A stretch of DNA of 64,000 nucleotides from an uncultured Bacteroidales bacterium (lineage in GTDB: Bacteria; Bacteroidota; Bacteroidia; Bacteroidales; UBA932): positions 1 to 64,000 of the forward strand of contig ONII01000005.1 in assembly GCA_900317845.1 (NCBI GenBank), read 5' to 3'. A program made the translations under genes and the position numbers. The number at the start of each line of letters is the position of its first letter. Position 1 is the stretch's first letter. The notes below the pieces were generated by a model that saw only the letters and a program-made list of their open reading frames with translations, was not told where the DNA came from and ran no database searches. Shown one piece after another: positions 46,165 to 54,548 of this stretch.

Positions 46165-46929
46165 ATGAAACTTGCAAAACTTTTTGCCGCCATTGCTACC
46201 GCTTCCGTGCTGGTAATGGCCTGCGACTCTCCCAAGGTGGAGGGTTCCAAAGAAGTGCGTGACCTGCTCCCTAGCAAGGGCCAGATTGACACCACCTCCT
46301 ATCTGCTGGGCGTAAACTTCGGTCTGGTCATCACCCAGAACGGCTTCGGCGACCTCAACATGTCCCAGGTGGAAAAGGGTATGAAAGACGCCCTCAACGC
46401 CAAGGAAGGCCAGCCCATGGACTCCGTGTTCGTAAAGCAGTTCAAGATTAACCCCGCGGACATGAACATGATCATCAACTCCTACCTCCAGAAGCGCACC
46501 GCCTACGAAGGCGCCCTGAACAAGGAGAAAGGTGACAAGTTCCGCAAGGAGTTCTACACCAAGAACAGCGCAGACTCCACCGCCTCCGGTATCGTTTACC
46601 TCATTGCCGATTCCGGCAGCGAAGTCCGTGCCACCAGCGACCGCGACACCGTGAAAGTGAACTACCGCGGCACCCTCATCGACGGTAAGGAATTCGACAA
46701 GAACGAAGGCATCACCTTCCCGCTCAACCGCGTGATCAAAGGCTGGACGGAAGGCATGAAGCTCGTGGGCGAAGGCGGCAAGATCACCCTTGTGATCCCT
46801 GCCAACCTGGCTTACGGCGAGCGTGGTCCCCGTGACATCGGTGCCAACTCCACCCTCATCTTCGACGTAGACCTCCTGGAGGTTCACCCGTACGTAGAGA
46901 AACCCGCCGAAACTCCCAAGAAGAAGTAA
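46165..46929 (+). CDS. FKBP-type peptidyl-prolyl isomerase lipoprotein
   Basis: The 254-residue product has a lipobox (LVMAC, Cys20) and an N-terminal helical dimerisation domain of the FkpA/Mip kind (about 30-135, DTTSYLLGVNFG). The FKBP domain follows (about 155-245) with VKVNYRGTLIDGKEFD, FPLNRVIKGWTEGMKLVGEG and IPANLAYGERG. It catalyses proline isomerisation and probably chaperones envelope proteins. The C-terminus is Lys-rich. It is followed after 3 bases by the DUF3127 gene. Confidence 0.93.
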   Translation: MKLAKLFAAIATASVLVMACDSPKVEGSKEVRDLLPSKGQIDTTSYLLGVNFGLVITQNGFGDLNMSQVEKGMKDALNAKEGQPMDSVFVKQFKINPADMNMIINSYLQKRTAYEGALNKEKGDKFRKEFYTKNSADSTASGIVYLIADSGSEVRATSDRDTVKVNYRGTLIDGKEFDKNEGITFPLNRVIKGWTEGMKLVGEGGKITLVIPANLAYGERGPRDIGANSTLIFDVDLLEVHPYVEKPAETPKKK

Positions 46930-46932
46930 GTC

Positions 46933-47370
46933 ATGGCACTGGAACTGGAAGGAACGCTTCGTCAGAAGCTGGGCGTACAGTCCGGCACGTCGGCCCGCGG
47001 CCAGTGGGCCAAGCAGGAATTCATCCTGGAATTCCCGGACGGCAATTTCACCGCTCAGGCCTGCTTCACCGCATGGGGACAGGACAAAGTGGCAGAGCTG
47101 GACAAATACCAGGTGGGAGATAAAATCAAGGTTGCGTTCAACCTGAAGGCCCGCGAATACAACGGCCGCTGGTACAACGACCTCCAAATCTGGCGCATCT
47201 CCCCTGCGGGAGCCGCCGCACCCACCGCACCGGCAGCGCCGTCATCCCCGGCCCCGGCTGCGCCGTCATTCCCGGCCCAGACCGGGAATTCCGCTCCCGC
47301 CTACGAGGCCCCGGCTCCCACCCTGGCAGACATGCCCGGTGAGTCGGAAACAGAAGACCTTCCGTTCTAA
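46933..47370 (+). CDS. DUF3127-type, OB-fold single-strand-binding-like protein
   Basis: The 145-residue product starts MALELEGTLRQKLGVQSG and has WAKQEFILEF, YQVGDKIKVAFNLKAREYNG and WYNDLQIWRI, the DUF3127 pattern, with an OB-like beta barrel of about 95 residues. A Pro/Ala-rich linker then leads to the acidic tip ETEDLPF, like the SSB tail that recruits replication proteins. DNA binding is inferred. The linker (about residues 102-119) is encoded by two dispersed palindromic repeat units. It is cotranscribed with the FKBP gene. Confidence 0.8.
   Translation: MALELEGTLRQKLGVQSGTSARGQWAKQEFILEFPDGNFTAQACFTAWGQDKVAELDKYQVGDKIKVAFNLKAREYNGRWYNDLQIWRISPAGAAAPTAPAAPSSPAPAAPSFPAQTGNSAPAYEAPAPTLADMPGESETEDLPF
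47238..47291. repeat. Two palindromic repeat units in the DUF3127 gene linker
   Basis: GCCGTCATCCCCGGCCCCG (47238 on) and GCCGTCATTCCCGGCCCAG, then ACCGGGAATTC (to 47291). The second unit has the CATTCCCGG ... CCGGGAAT dyad typical of a widespread class of bacterial interspersed palindromes. They are read in frame as SSPAPAAPSFPAQTGNS. Confidence 0.6.
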
Positions 47371-47390
47371 AAATGCACACATCCTTGAAA

Positions 47391-47418
47391 AACCTTCGGT
47401 GAAAGCCGGAGGTTTTTT
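47391..47418 (+). terminator. Terminator after the DUF3127 gene
   Basis: AACCTTCGG (47391-47399) pairs with CCGGAGGTT (47406-47414) with one G-U pair, followed by a T run. The next promoter's -7 box begins 2 bases further on, so termination and initiation are packed together. Confidence 0.85.
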
Positions 47419-47419
47419 G

Positions 47420-47427
47420 TATATTTG
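47420..47427 (+). promoter_or_regulatory. -7 box of the dnaG-metG operon
   Basis: TATATTTG, full consensus, 6 bases before the ATG at 47434. The -33 position falls in the preceding terminator stem, with no TTTG visible. Confidence 0.55.
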
Positions 47428-47433
47428 TAGGCT

Positions 47434-47733
47434 ATGATAAATTTAAGATATAACAACCGCTGGGTCCGGCTCATCAAAGACTTCCTCTTTGTGGCGCTTT
47501 GCTGCTGGATCCTCACCCGCAAGAGCGTCCTGGCCGTCATTGTAGGCGCCATGGGCCTGGTGTGGTATGGCCGGGATGCCTGGTATCAGGCCAAGGCCCT
47601 CTGGCAGGAAAAAACGTACAAGGCGCCACCCCGTCCGCAGGAGGACGGCCCCATCACCCAGGCCCCCGCAGACGACAAAATCACCGTCACCGACCTCACG
47701 GATGCCAAAGAGGTAGATTTTGAAAAGGAATAG
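47434..47733 (+). CDS. Small membrane protein of unknown function upstream of dnaG
   Basis: The 99-residue product has two hydrophobic segments (LIKDFLFVALCCWILT and VLAVIVGAMGLVWYG, about residues 13-28 and 33-47). A soluble, acidic, Pro-rich C-terminal half follows. I do not recognise the family. It heads the operon, with dnaG starting 3 bases after its stop and a -7 box 6 bases before its ATG. The link to dnaG may be positional only. Confidence 0.65.
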   Translation: MINLRYNNRWVRLIKDFLFVALCCWILTRKSVLAVIVGAMGLVWYGRDAWYQAKALWQEKTYKAPPRPQEDGPITQAPADDKITVTDLTDAKEVDFEKE

Positions 47734-47736
47734 TCC

Positions 47737-49749
47737 ATGATTCCTAAGGAGACAGTAGACCTTATCCTGGACACCGCCCGCGTAGAAGAGGTGGTGGGAG
47801 ATTTCGTGACGCTCAAGCGCCGCGGCTCCAGTTATGTGGCCTGCTGCCCCTTCCACAACGAAAAAACGCCTTCCTTCCATGTAACCCCCTCCAAAGGCAT
47901 CTACAAATGCTTCGGCTGCGGCAAAGCCGGCAGCGCGGTGGGTTTTGTGATGGAATACGAGCACATGACCTACCCGGAAGCCCTGCGCTACCTGGCCCGG
48001 AAGTATAATATAGAGGTGAAGGAAGAGGAAGAGAGCGCCGAGCAAATCGCCGCCCGCCAGCGCAGCGAGAGCCTCATGGCCGTGAGCGAGTTTGCCCGCC
48101 AGTTCTTCTCGGACCAGCTGCAAAGCCCGGAAGGCAAAGCCGTGGGGTACCGCTATTACCGCAACCGCGGTATTGAGGACACCACCATCCGGCAGTGGAG
48201 CCTGGGCTGGGCCCCCTCGGGCAAAACCGCCCTGGTGGATGCCGCCCGCGCAGCCGGGTATAAAGACGAATATTTGGTTGCCGCCGGCCTGGCCATCCAG
48301 CAGGACAACGGGAGCCTGGTAGACAAATTCCGCGAACGGGTGATGTTCCCCATCCACTCCGTGAGCGGACGCGTCATTGCCTACAGCGGCCGTACGCTCA
48401 AGGCCGACAATCCGGCCAAATATGTAAACTCCCCGGAAACGGAAATTTACATCAAGAGCCGTAACCTGCTGGGCATTTACTTCGCCAAGAGCGAAATTGC
48501 CAAGGCAGACCGATGCATCCTGGTGGAGGGCAACGTGGACGTCGTGATGATGCACCAGATGGGCATCACCAACGTGGTAGCCTCCTGCGGCACCTCGCTC
48601 ACGGAGGAGCAAATCCGGCTCATCGGCAAGTTCACCCAGAACATCACCATCATGTACGACGGTGACAAAGCTGGTCTTCATGCCGCCATCCGCGCCATCA
48701 GCCTCATCCTCAGGGAAGGCATGAATCCGCGCGTGGTGTTCCTCCCGGACGGGGACGACCCAGACTCCTTCTCCCGTAAGCACACGCTGGAGGAAATCCA
48801 GGCGTTCATTGCGGAACACGAGCAAGACGGCATCGTGTTCAAGACGGACCTTATGCTGTCGGAGGCCGGGGACGATCCCCTCAAAAAGGCCAATCTGATC
48901 AATGAGATTGCGGATACCGTAGCAGAGATTCCGGACGCCATCAAGCGCCAGGTCTATGTGGAAACCGTAGCCCGCCGCTTTGAGATTGAGACGGACATCA
49001 TCCAGGAACGCGTGCGCAAGACGCGGGAAAAGCTGCGCAAGGAGATGCCCGGTCGCAGCAGGCAACAGATGCCCGGTCAAGCCGGCCATGACGGGACGCA
49101 AGCCGGGCATGACGGCGGAGCGCAGGACGGGCAAGACCCTACGTCACTACCGGCCACGACCGGCAATCTCTCCCGGCAGTTCCAGAAGCGGGAACGCATC
49201 CTGGAGCCCTCGGAGCGGGAGCTCCTGCGCTTCATCCTGCAGTACGGCCGCACTCCCCTGCAGTTTGAATCAGACTCGGACTTTTACGACGAAGAAGGCA
49301 CCCAGACGGTGGCGGAATTCATCGATGCCGCGCTGGGAACGGATGATATCCACTTTGCCAATACGGCCTATGAAGCCACCTATCAGGCCTATTTCCAGGA
49401 TTATGACCAGGGGCTGGAGCAGGACGCGATTGTCCGGAACCTCCTGAACGGTGAAAACCGGGAAATCGCCGGCGTTGCAGCAGACCTGGCCACGGAAAAA
49501 TACGAACTCACCGTACACAACTTCTCCGAAGCCCTCACCACCACGGACTCCTGGCTGGTAAACTATGTACCTAAAGCCATCCTGGTATACCACGACAAAC
49601 GCATCAGCGCCCAGCAGCAGGAGCTCAAGCAAAAGCTGAACACCCCCGGCCTTTCACAGGAGGACATGGTATCCCTGCTGGGCCAGCTTACCAAACTGAA
49701 CGAGATTAAGAAAACCATCAATATCAAACTTGGAAGAATAAAGAAATGA
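47737..49749 (+). CDS. dnaG: DNA primase
   Basis: DnaG makes RNA primers for replication. The 670-residue product has the CHC2 zinc finger ([14 protein letters not shown], then [10 protein letters not shown]). The primase core follows, with toprim motifs [17 protein letters not shown] and [17 protein letters not shown]. The C-terminal helicase-interaction region is long. Between core and C-terminal domain, about residues 436-460, a low-complexity insert reads [16 protein letters not shown] and is made of palindromic repeats. The 3' end overlaps metG by 4 bases. Confidence 0.95.
   Translation: MIPKETVDLILDTARVEEVVGDFVTLKRRGSSYVACCPFHNEKTPSFHVTPSKGIYKCFGCGKAGSAVGFVMEYEHMTYPEALRYLARKYNIEVKEEEESAEQIAARQRSESLMAVSEFARQFFSDQLQSPEGKAVGYRYYRNRGIEDTTIRQWSLGWAPSGKTALVDAARAAGYKDEYLVAAGLAIQQDNGSLVDKFRERVMFPIHSVSGRVIAYSGRTLKADNPAKYVNSPETEIYIKSRNLLGIYFAKSEIAKADRCILVEGNVDVVMMHQMGITNVVASCGTSLTEEQIRLIGKFTQNITIMYDGDKAGLHAAIRAISLILREGMNPRVVFLPDGDDPDSFSRKHTLEEIQAFIAEHEQDGIVFKTDLMLSEAGDDPLKKANLINEIADTVAEIPDAIKRQVYVETVARRFEIETDIIQERVRKTREKLRKEMPGRSRQQMPGQAGHDGTQAGHDGGAQDGQDPTSLPATTGNLSRQFQKRERILEPSERELLRFILQYGRTPLQFESDSDFYDEEGTQTVAEFIDAALGTDDIHFANTAYEATYQAYFQDYDQGLEQDAIVRNLLNGENREIAGVAADLATEKYELTVHNFSEALTTTDSWLVNYVPKAILVYHDKRISAQQQELKQKLNTPGLSQEDMVSLLGQLTKLNEIKKTINIKLGRIKK
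49042..49117. repeat. Palindromic repeat array inside dnaG linker
   Basis: GATGCCCGGTCAAGCCGGCC, then ATGACGGG (49068-49095), is followed by a partial copy (GCAAGCCGGGCATGACGGCG, 49098-49117) and preceded by a degenerate GATGCCCGGTCGCAGCAGG. It stays in frame and has no stop. Confidence 0.6.
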
Positions 49750-51932
49750 GTTACAAAAGAACCCTTGTGACCTGCGCACTTCCCTACGCCAACGGTCCCG
49801 TCCATATCGGCCACCTGGCCGGCGCTTACATTCCCGGAGACATCTATGTCCGCTACCTGCGCATGCGCGGGGAGGATGTGGTGTTCATCTGCGGCAGCGA
49901 CGAACACGGCGTGCCCATCACCATCAAGGCCCGCAAACAGGGCGTAACTCCGCAAGATATTGTGGACCAGTACCATAAGGTAATGAAAGATGCCTTCACG
50001 GGCCTGGGCATCAACTACGACATCTACTCCCGCACCACCTCCAAGGTGCACGAGAAAAATGCCTCGGAGTTCTTCCGCAAGCTCTACGACGACGACAAAT
50101 TCATCACCAAGGAGAGCGAGCAGTACTATGACGAGGAAGCCAAAACCTTCCTGGCAGACCGCTACATCACCGGCACCTGCCCCAAGTGCGGCAATCCGCA
50201 TGCGTACGGAGACCAGTGCGAAAAGTGCGGTTCCACGCTAAGCCCGGAGGAACTCATCGACCCCAAGAGCGCCCTTTCCGGCGCCACGCCCAAAAAGGTG
50301 AAGACCAAGCACTGGTATCTCCCGCTGGACCAGTATGAGCCCTGGCTCCGGGACTGGATCCTGGAACAGCACAAGGAATGGAAAACCAATGTGTACGGCC
50401 AGTGCAAAAGCTGGCTGGACGGCGGCCTGCAGCCCCGCGCCGTATCCCGTGACCTGGACTGGGGCGTGCCCGTTCCGGTGGATGGCGCAGAGGGCAAGGT
50501 GCTCTATGTGTGGTTCGACGCCCCTATCGGCTATATCTCCAATACGCAGGAGTTGCTGCCCCAGAGCTGGGAGAAGTGGTGGAAAGATCCTGAAACGCGC
50601 CTCGTGCATTTTATCGGCAAGGACAACATTGTGTTCCACTGCATTGTGTTCCCCTCCATGCTCAAGGCCTATGGCGACTATATCCTGCCGGACAATGTGC
50701 CGTCCAATGAATTTCTTAACCTGGAGGGCGACAAAATTTCCACTTCCCGCAACTGGGCGGTGTGGGTGAACGAATACGAGCGGGATTTCCCCGGACAGGA
50801 AGACGTGCTGCGCTATGTGCTCACCGCCAATGCGCCGGAGACCAAGGACAACGACTTCACCTGGAAGGATTTCCAGAGCCGCAACAACAGTGAGCTGGTG
50901 GCCATCTTCGGTAACTTCGTAAACCGCGCCGTGGTGCTCACGCACAAGTATTTCGGCGGTGCCGTGCCGGCCAACCTGAAGCCGGAGGCCATTGACGCAG
51001 AAACACTTGCCGCCGTTAAGCCCTGCCGGGAGGCCCTGGAGAAATACGTGGAAACCTTCCACTTCCGCGAGGCCCTCAAGGAGGCCATGAACATTGCCCG
51101 TATCGGCAACAAATACATTTCCGACATGGAGCCCTGGAAGGTGGCCAAGGAAGACATGGACCGCACGGCCAGCATCCTGTACACCTGCCTGCAGCTCTGC
51201 GCAGACCTTGCCATTGCCTTTGAGCCGTTCACTCCGTTCAGCGCGGAAAAACTGCGCGGCATCCTTCGCGTGGGCATTAACGCCGGTACGGACCACCGCG
51301 CCGGCGAAGGTACGCCTACGGAGAACTTCTACAAGCCCGGGGAGGGCAAGGCCCTGCACACGACGCCTTCTGTCATACCGAGCGAAGCGAGTGTATCTCT
51401 CACCCTTGACTGGTCCATGCTGGGCGCAGCGGAGCTCCTGCCCGCCGGCCATCAGTTGGGAGAGGCCGTCCTGCTGTTCCAGAAAATTGAGGACAGCGTG
51501 ATCGACGCCCAGATTGCCCGCCTGGAGGCCATCAAGGCGGAGCGCGAAGCCGCAGAGGCCGCCCGCGCCGCAGAAGAAGCCGCCAAGAAGGTAGAGGCCC
51601 AAAAACCGGAAGTGACCTTTGAGCAGTTTGGTGCCATGGACATCCGCACGGCCACCGTCCTGGCGGCAGAACGGGTTCCCAAGACCGATAAACTGCTGAA
51701 ACTCACCATCGACACCGGGATCGACCAGCGCACCATCGTCTCCGGCATTGCAGAATACTACAGCCCGGAAGACATGCTGGGCAAGCAGATTTGCATCCTG
51801 GCAAATCTGGCGCCGCGCACCATCCGCGGCATCGAGTCCAAGGGCATGATTCTCATGGCCAAGCAGGGGGACGGAAAAATGCGTTTCATCACTCCGCAGG
51901 AGGCCGTAACCAACGGAGCACAAATCGGTTAA
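49746..51932 (+). CDS. metG: Methionyl-tRNA synthetase with C-terminal tRNA-binding domain
   Basis: The 728-residue class I synthetase has the HIGH motif in [11 protein letters not shown] (about 20), zinc-binding [18 protein letters not shown], and KISTS in [11 protein letters not shown] (about 330). The anticodon-binding helices follow, and an EMAPII-like tRNA-binding/dimerisation domain runs from about residue 624 ([16 protein letters not shown]). Between the anticodon-binding region and LLPAGHQLG there are about 30 extra residues (about 522-553). Part of this insert ([15 protein letters not shown]) is a translated palindromic repeat. The start overlaps dnaG by 4 bases. Confidence 0.96.
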   Translation: MSYKRTLVTCALPYANGPVHIGHLAGAYIPGDIYVRYLRMRGEDVVFICGSDEHGVPITIKARKQGVTPQDIVDQYHKVMKDAFTGLGINYDIYSRTTSKVHEKNASEFFRKLYDDDKFITKESEQYYDEEAKTFLADRYITGTCPKCGNPHAYGDQCEKCGSTLSPEELIDPKSALSGATPKKVKTKHWYLPLDQYEPWLRDWILEQHKEWKTNVYGQCKSWLDGGLQPRAVSRDLDWGVPVPVDGAEGKVLYVWFDAPIGYISNTQELLPQSWEKWWKDPETRLVHFIGKDNIVFHCIVFPSMLKAYGDYILPDNVPSNEFLNLEGDKISTSRNWAVWVNEYERDFPGQEDVLRYVLTANAPETKDNDFTWKDFQSRNNSELVAIFGNFVNRAVVLTHKYFGGAVPANLKPEAIDAETLAAVKPCREALEKYVETFHFREALKEAMNIARIGNKYISDMEPWKVAKEDMDRTASILYTCLQLCADLAIAFEPFTPFSAEKLRGILRVGINAGTDHRAGEGTPTENFYKPGEGKALHTTPSVIPSEASVSLTLDWSMLGAAELLPAGHQLGEAVLLFQKIEDSVIDAQIARLEAIKAEREAAEAARAAEEAAKKVEAQKPEVTFEQFGAMDIRTATVLAAERVPKTDKLLKLTIDTGIDQRTIVSGIAEYYSPEDMLGKQICILANLAPRTIRGIESKGMILMAKQGDGKMRFITPQEAVTNGAQIG
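51371..51401. repeat. Dispersed palindromic repeat inside metG
   Basis: TGTCATACCGAGCGAAGC, then GAGTGTATCTCTC. It is the reverse-complement sibling of the intergenic copy at 43763-43795 (shared TGTCATACCGAG and TGTATCTC arms) and is translated in frame as [10 protein letters not shown]. Confidence 0.7.
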
Positions 51933-51937
51933 CAACT

Positions 51938-52945
51938 ATGGATACGAATCAAGAAGGCCATGGCCTCTCCTTCCTGGAGAGCATGAGCCAGGACAAAATC
52001 CGGCACGACATGCTGGAAGCCAGCACCCACGGGCACCCGTCGCTGAATGCGCACCTGGATGTTTCGCCAGAAGTGGCTGCTGCGCTGGCGGTCGGCAGGC
52101 CGGTTGTGGCGCTGGAGAGCACCATCATCTCCCACGGCATGCCGTATCCGCAGAACGTGGAAACGGCGCTTCGGGTAGAGGCCGCCATCCGTGCCTGCGG
52201 GGCGGTTCCGGCTACCATCGCCGTTCTGGGCGGACGCCTCAAGGCCGGGTTATCGGCCAGTGAAATTGAACACCTGGGCGCCATGGGACGGTCGGTGGCC
52301 AAGGCTTCGCGCCGGGACCTGGCCCTGCTGGTGGCCCGTAAGGAGGACGGCGCCTGCACCGTTGCCACCACCATGATTATTGCGGCGATGGCCGGCATCA
52401 AGGTGTTCGCAACGGGCGGTATCGGCGGTGTGCACCGAGGCGCCGCAGAGACTTTCGACATCTCCGCAGACCTGGAGGAACTCGCCCGCACGCCCGTCAT
52501 GGTGATTTGTGCCGGAGCCAAAGCCATTCTGGACCTTCGACTCACTCTGGAATACCTGGAAACCAAGGGGGTTCCGGTCATTGGTTATGGTACTTCCGAG
52601 CTGCCGGCGTTCTATACGCGCACCAGCGGACTGTCCGTGGACTATCGCGTCGATTCTCCGGAGGAGCTTGCGGCCGCGTTCCGCACCCAGTGCGACCTGG
52701 GCCTGGGCGGCATGCTGGTGTGCAACCCCATCCCGGAGCAGTATGCCATGGACCCGTCCCGCGTGCAAACGGCTATCGACACAGCCCTCTCGGACTGCCG
52801 GGCGCAAGGCATTCACGGGAAGGAGATTACACCTTTCCTGCTTGCCCGCGTATGCGAACTCACCGGCGGGGATTCCCTCGCCGCCAACATTGAACTGGTT
52901 CTGAATAACGTCCGGCTGGCCGCCCGCACGGCCGCCTGCCTGTAG
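51938..52945 (+). CDS. psuG: Pseudouridine-5'-phosphate glycosidase
   Basis: PsuG splits pseudouridine 5'-phosphate into uracil and ribose 5-phosphate. The product has VALESTIISHGMPYPQNVETA, with the catalytic Lys expected in GGRLKAGLS, and the metal/phosphate-binding VFATGGIGGVHRGA. NPIPEQYAMDP lies near the C-terminus. From the ATG at 51938 it is 335 aa, with about 30 more N-terminal residues than usual. Later in-frame ATGs (51983, 52010) are possible starts. The frame also extends back into metG, which is not credible. No psuK kinase gene is adjacent. Confidence 0.92.
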   Translation: MDTNQEGHGLSFLESMSQDKIRHDMLEASTHGHPSLNAHLDVSPEVAAALAVGRPVVALESTIISHGMPYPQNVETALRVEAAIRACGAVPATIAVLGGRLKAGLSASEIEHLGAMGRSVAKASRRDLALLVARKEDGACTVATTMIIAAMAGIKVFATGGIGGVHRGAAETFDISADLEELARTPVMVICAGAKAILDLRLTLEYLETKGVPVIGYGTSELPAFYTRTSGLSVDYRVDSPEELAAAFRTQCDLGLGGMLVCNPIPEQYAMDPSRVQTAIDTALSDCRAQGIHGKEITPFLLARVCELTGGDSLAANIELVLNNVRLAARTAACL

Positions 52946-52987
52946 CCAGTGATCGGTAATCGGCTGATATTCAGACATTTACAATAT

Positions 52988-53016
52988 AATCCTCGTTCAG
53001 TTTTTGAACGAGGATT
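52988..53016. terminator. Perfect hairpin between psuG and the band-7 gene
   Basis: AATCCTCGTTCA (52988-52999) pairs perfectly with TGAACGAGGATT (53005-53016) across a GTTTT loop. It lacks a strong U run on either strand but sits between two convergent genes, so a shared 3'-end element is likely. Confidence 0.6.
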
Positions 53017-53057
53017 AGTATATAAGTAGCTGTATTATAGACGATTAACTGTCACGG

Positions 53058-53900
53058 CTATTTGCTCAGATTGATGAACGGGAGGGCGTTGGAGCCGTTG
53101 TAGGTGGGCAGTTTGCCGTCCCACTTCTCAATGGCGTACTGCTGGACAATCAGGGCGTTGAGGGAAGCGGCCACAACACGGTTATAGTAGGCCTCACCGT
53201 CACCCTGGATCCGCTGCGCTTCCGCCTCACCTTTGGCCTTGGCAATGGCAATCTTGGCCTCTGCCTCCGCCTCCTTCACCTTGTTCTCTGCCTTGAGGGC
53301 ATTCTGCACGGCCTCGTTCTTGGCATTGATGGCTGCGGTAAGCGATGCCGGCGGGTCAATCTTGGTGGTGAATTCCCGGACGATAAACCCTTCCTGGTTC
53401 ATGGATTCGTCCAGGCGGGCGCGGACCTCGCTCTCGAACTTGGCGCGGTTGGCCATGAGTTCGTCCGAGGTGTAATTGTTGGCGCAGGTACGATAGGCCT
53501 CAAAGATACAGGTGTTGATGTAGCCCATCTCCAGTTCCCGCACCGGTTTACGGTATTTCACAAAAATATCTACTGCTTTGGACTCGTCTATCTGGTAGGC
53601 CAGAGTAGGCGTCATGGAGAAGATGGCGGCATCCTTGGGGTTCACCGTAAAAGGTTCATAGGTAACCCGCTGAATGTATGTGGGATACTCAAAAATACTC
53701 TCCGTAATGGGGTTGTACCATACCCAGCCCCGGCAGGTGCCTTCCACACCGCCGCGCAGCTGCGCATTGGAGCTCCATTTCTTGAATTTGATGCCCACCG
53801 AAGCAGAGTCGATGGTGGTGCAGCAGGACGCCATTACAAAAACCACCAGCACAGTGGAGAGGAGGGCGATCCAGGACGATTTGGCAAGTTTGCTTTTCAT
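53058..53900 (-). CDS. Band-7/SPFH (prohibitin-like) lipoprotein
   Basis: The 280-residue product begins MKSKLAKSSWIALLSTVLVV with a lipobox-like MASC. An SPFH domain (about 25-190) has VGIKFKKW and a conserved YIQRVTYEPFTVNPKD strand. A helical Glu/Ala/Lys coiled coil follows (about 190-240, EAEAEAKIAIAKAKGEAEA). SPFH proteins form large membrane-attached rings that affect protease or lipid organisation. The ATG at 53900 is chosen over a longer reading at 53927, because only it gives a typical signal sequence. The following genes on this strand are separate units or lie upstream (C92 lipoprotein). Confidence 0.88.
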   Translation of the reverse strand: MKSKLAKSSWIALLSTVLVVFVMASCCTTIDSASVGIKFKKWSSNAQLRGGVEGTCRGWVWYNPITESIFEYPTYIQRVTYEPFTVNPKDAAIFSMTPTLAYQIDESKAVDIFVKYRKPVRELEMGYINTCIFEAYRTCANNYTSDELMANRAKFESEVRARLDESMNQEGFIVREFTTKIDPPASLTAAINAKNEAVQNALKAENKVKEAEAEAKIAIAKAKGEAEAQRIQGDGEAYYNRVVAASLNALIVQQYAIEKWDGKLPTYNGSNALPFINLSK

Positions 53901-53946
53901 AACACGGAATTTTATACGAATATACAAAAATTAGTAACACAATACA

Positions 53947-54546
53947 CTACCACTCCACGGGAACTGGGGTAAGGAGCGGGCTGCGGGAGAGGTCGTTGGG
54001 GTTGGTGCCGGGCTCCCCTTCCGGGATGGCTACGCCCAGGGCGGCATAGTGCGACACCCAGTACGGAACCATGGCTCCGTCCGCCCCCTTGAAAGTCATG
54101 GGGATGGTGGTGAACAGGGGCGCACCGGTGGAGTCCCGGTAACACTCGTATACCAGCTCGCTGCAGTACAAGGCCTCGTTTCCGGGCCGGAAAGTTTGGT
54201 CGTACGGACGCCCCTTCAAGGCCTTTAAGTGGAGCAGCACATCCTCCCAGTTGCAAGCCACACGATACACCCGCACATACGGTTTACCGTCGCTGTCCAG
54301 GGCCGATTCGTCCAGAAACTGCTGCAGGGGAACGTTCCGCACCCCTTCCTCGGGGACAGACTCCCACACATCCTCCAGGGTTTCTCCCAGAATGCCCACA
54401 TGGGAAAAGACACCGCCCGTGGCCGATTCAATGGCCATGGGCATGCCGCCCTCCCCTACCTGGAACAGCAGGTCTCCGGGCTGCAAAGGATTCCGGGCGC
54501 AGCCAACTAGCAGCATTAGCCCCAAAACAAAAGAGAAGTATCTCAT
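53947..54546 (-). CDS. YiiX/YebB-like (peptidase C92, permuted NlpC/P60-type) lipoprotein
   Basis: The 199-residue product has a lipobox (MLLVGC, Cys16). The permuted papain-like fold is marked by GDLLFQVGEGG, the His motif GGVFSHVGIL (H49) and the Cys motif EALYCSELVYECY (C128). These are the expected catalytic residues of peptidase C92/DUF830-type enzymes, thought to act on envelope peptides or lipids. It starts 2 bases after the truA stop and so is cotranscribed with it. The substrate is unknown. Confidence 0.83.
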   Translation of the reverse strand: MRYFSFVLGLMLLVGCARNPLQPGDLLFQVGEGGMPMAIESATGGVFSHVGILGETLEDVWESVPEEGVRNVPLQQFLDESALDSDGKPYVRVYRVACNWEDVLLHLKALKGRPYDQTFRPGNEALYCSELVYECYRDSTGAPLFTTIPMTFKGADGAMVPYWVSHYAALGVAIPEGEPGTNPNDLSRSPLLTPVPVEW

Positions 54547-54548
54547 AG

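Noticed and set aside
52946-53057. Possible tRNA or riboswitch after psuG
   Set aside because: The only structure seen is a single perfect 12-bp hairpin. There is no cloverleaf or conserved aptamer pattern.
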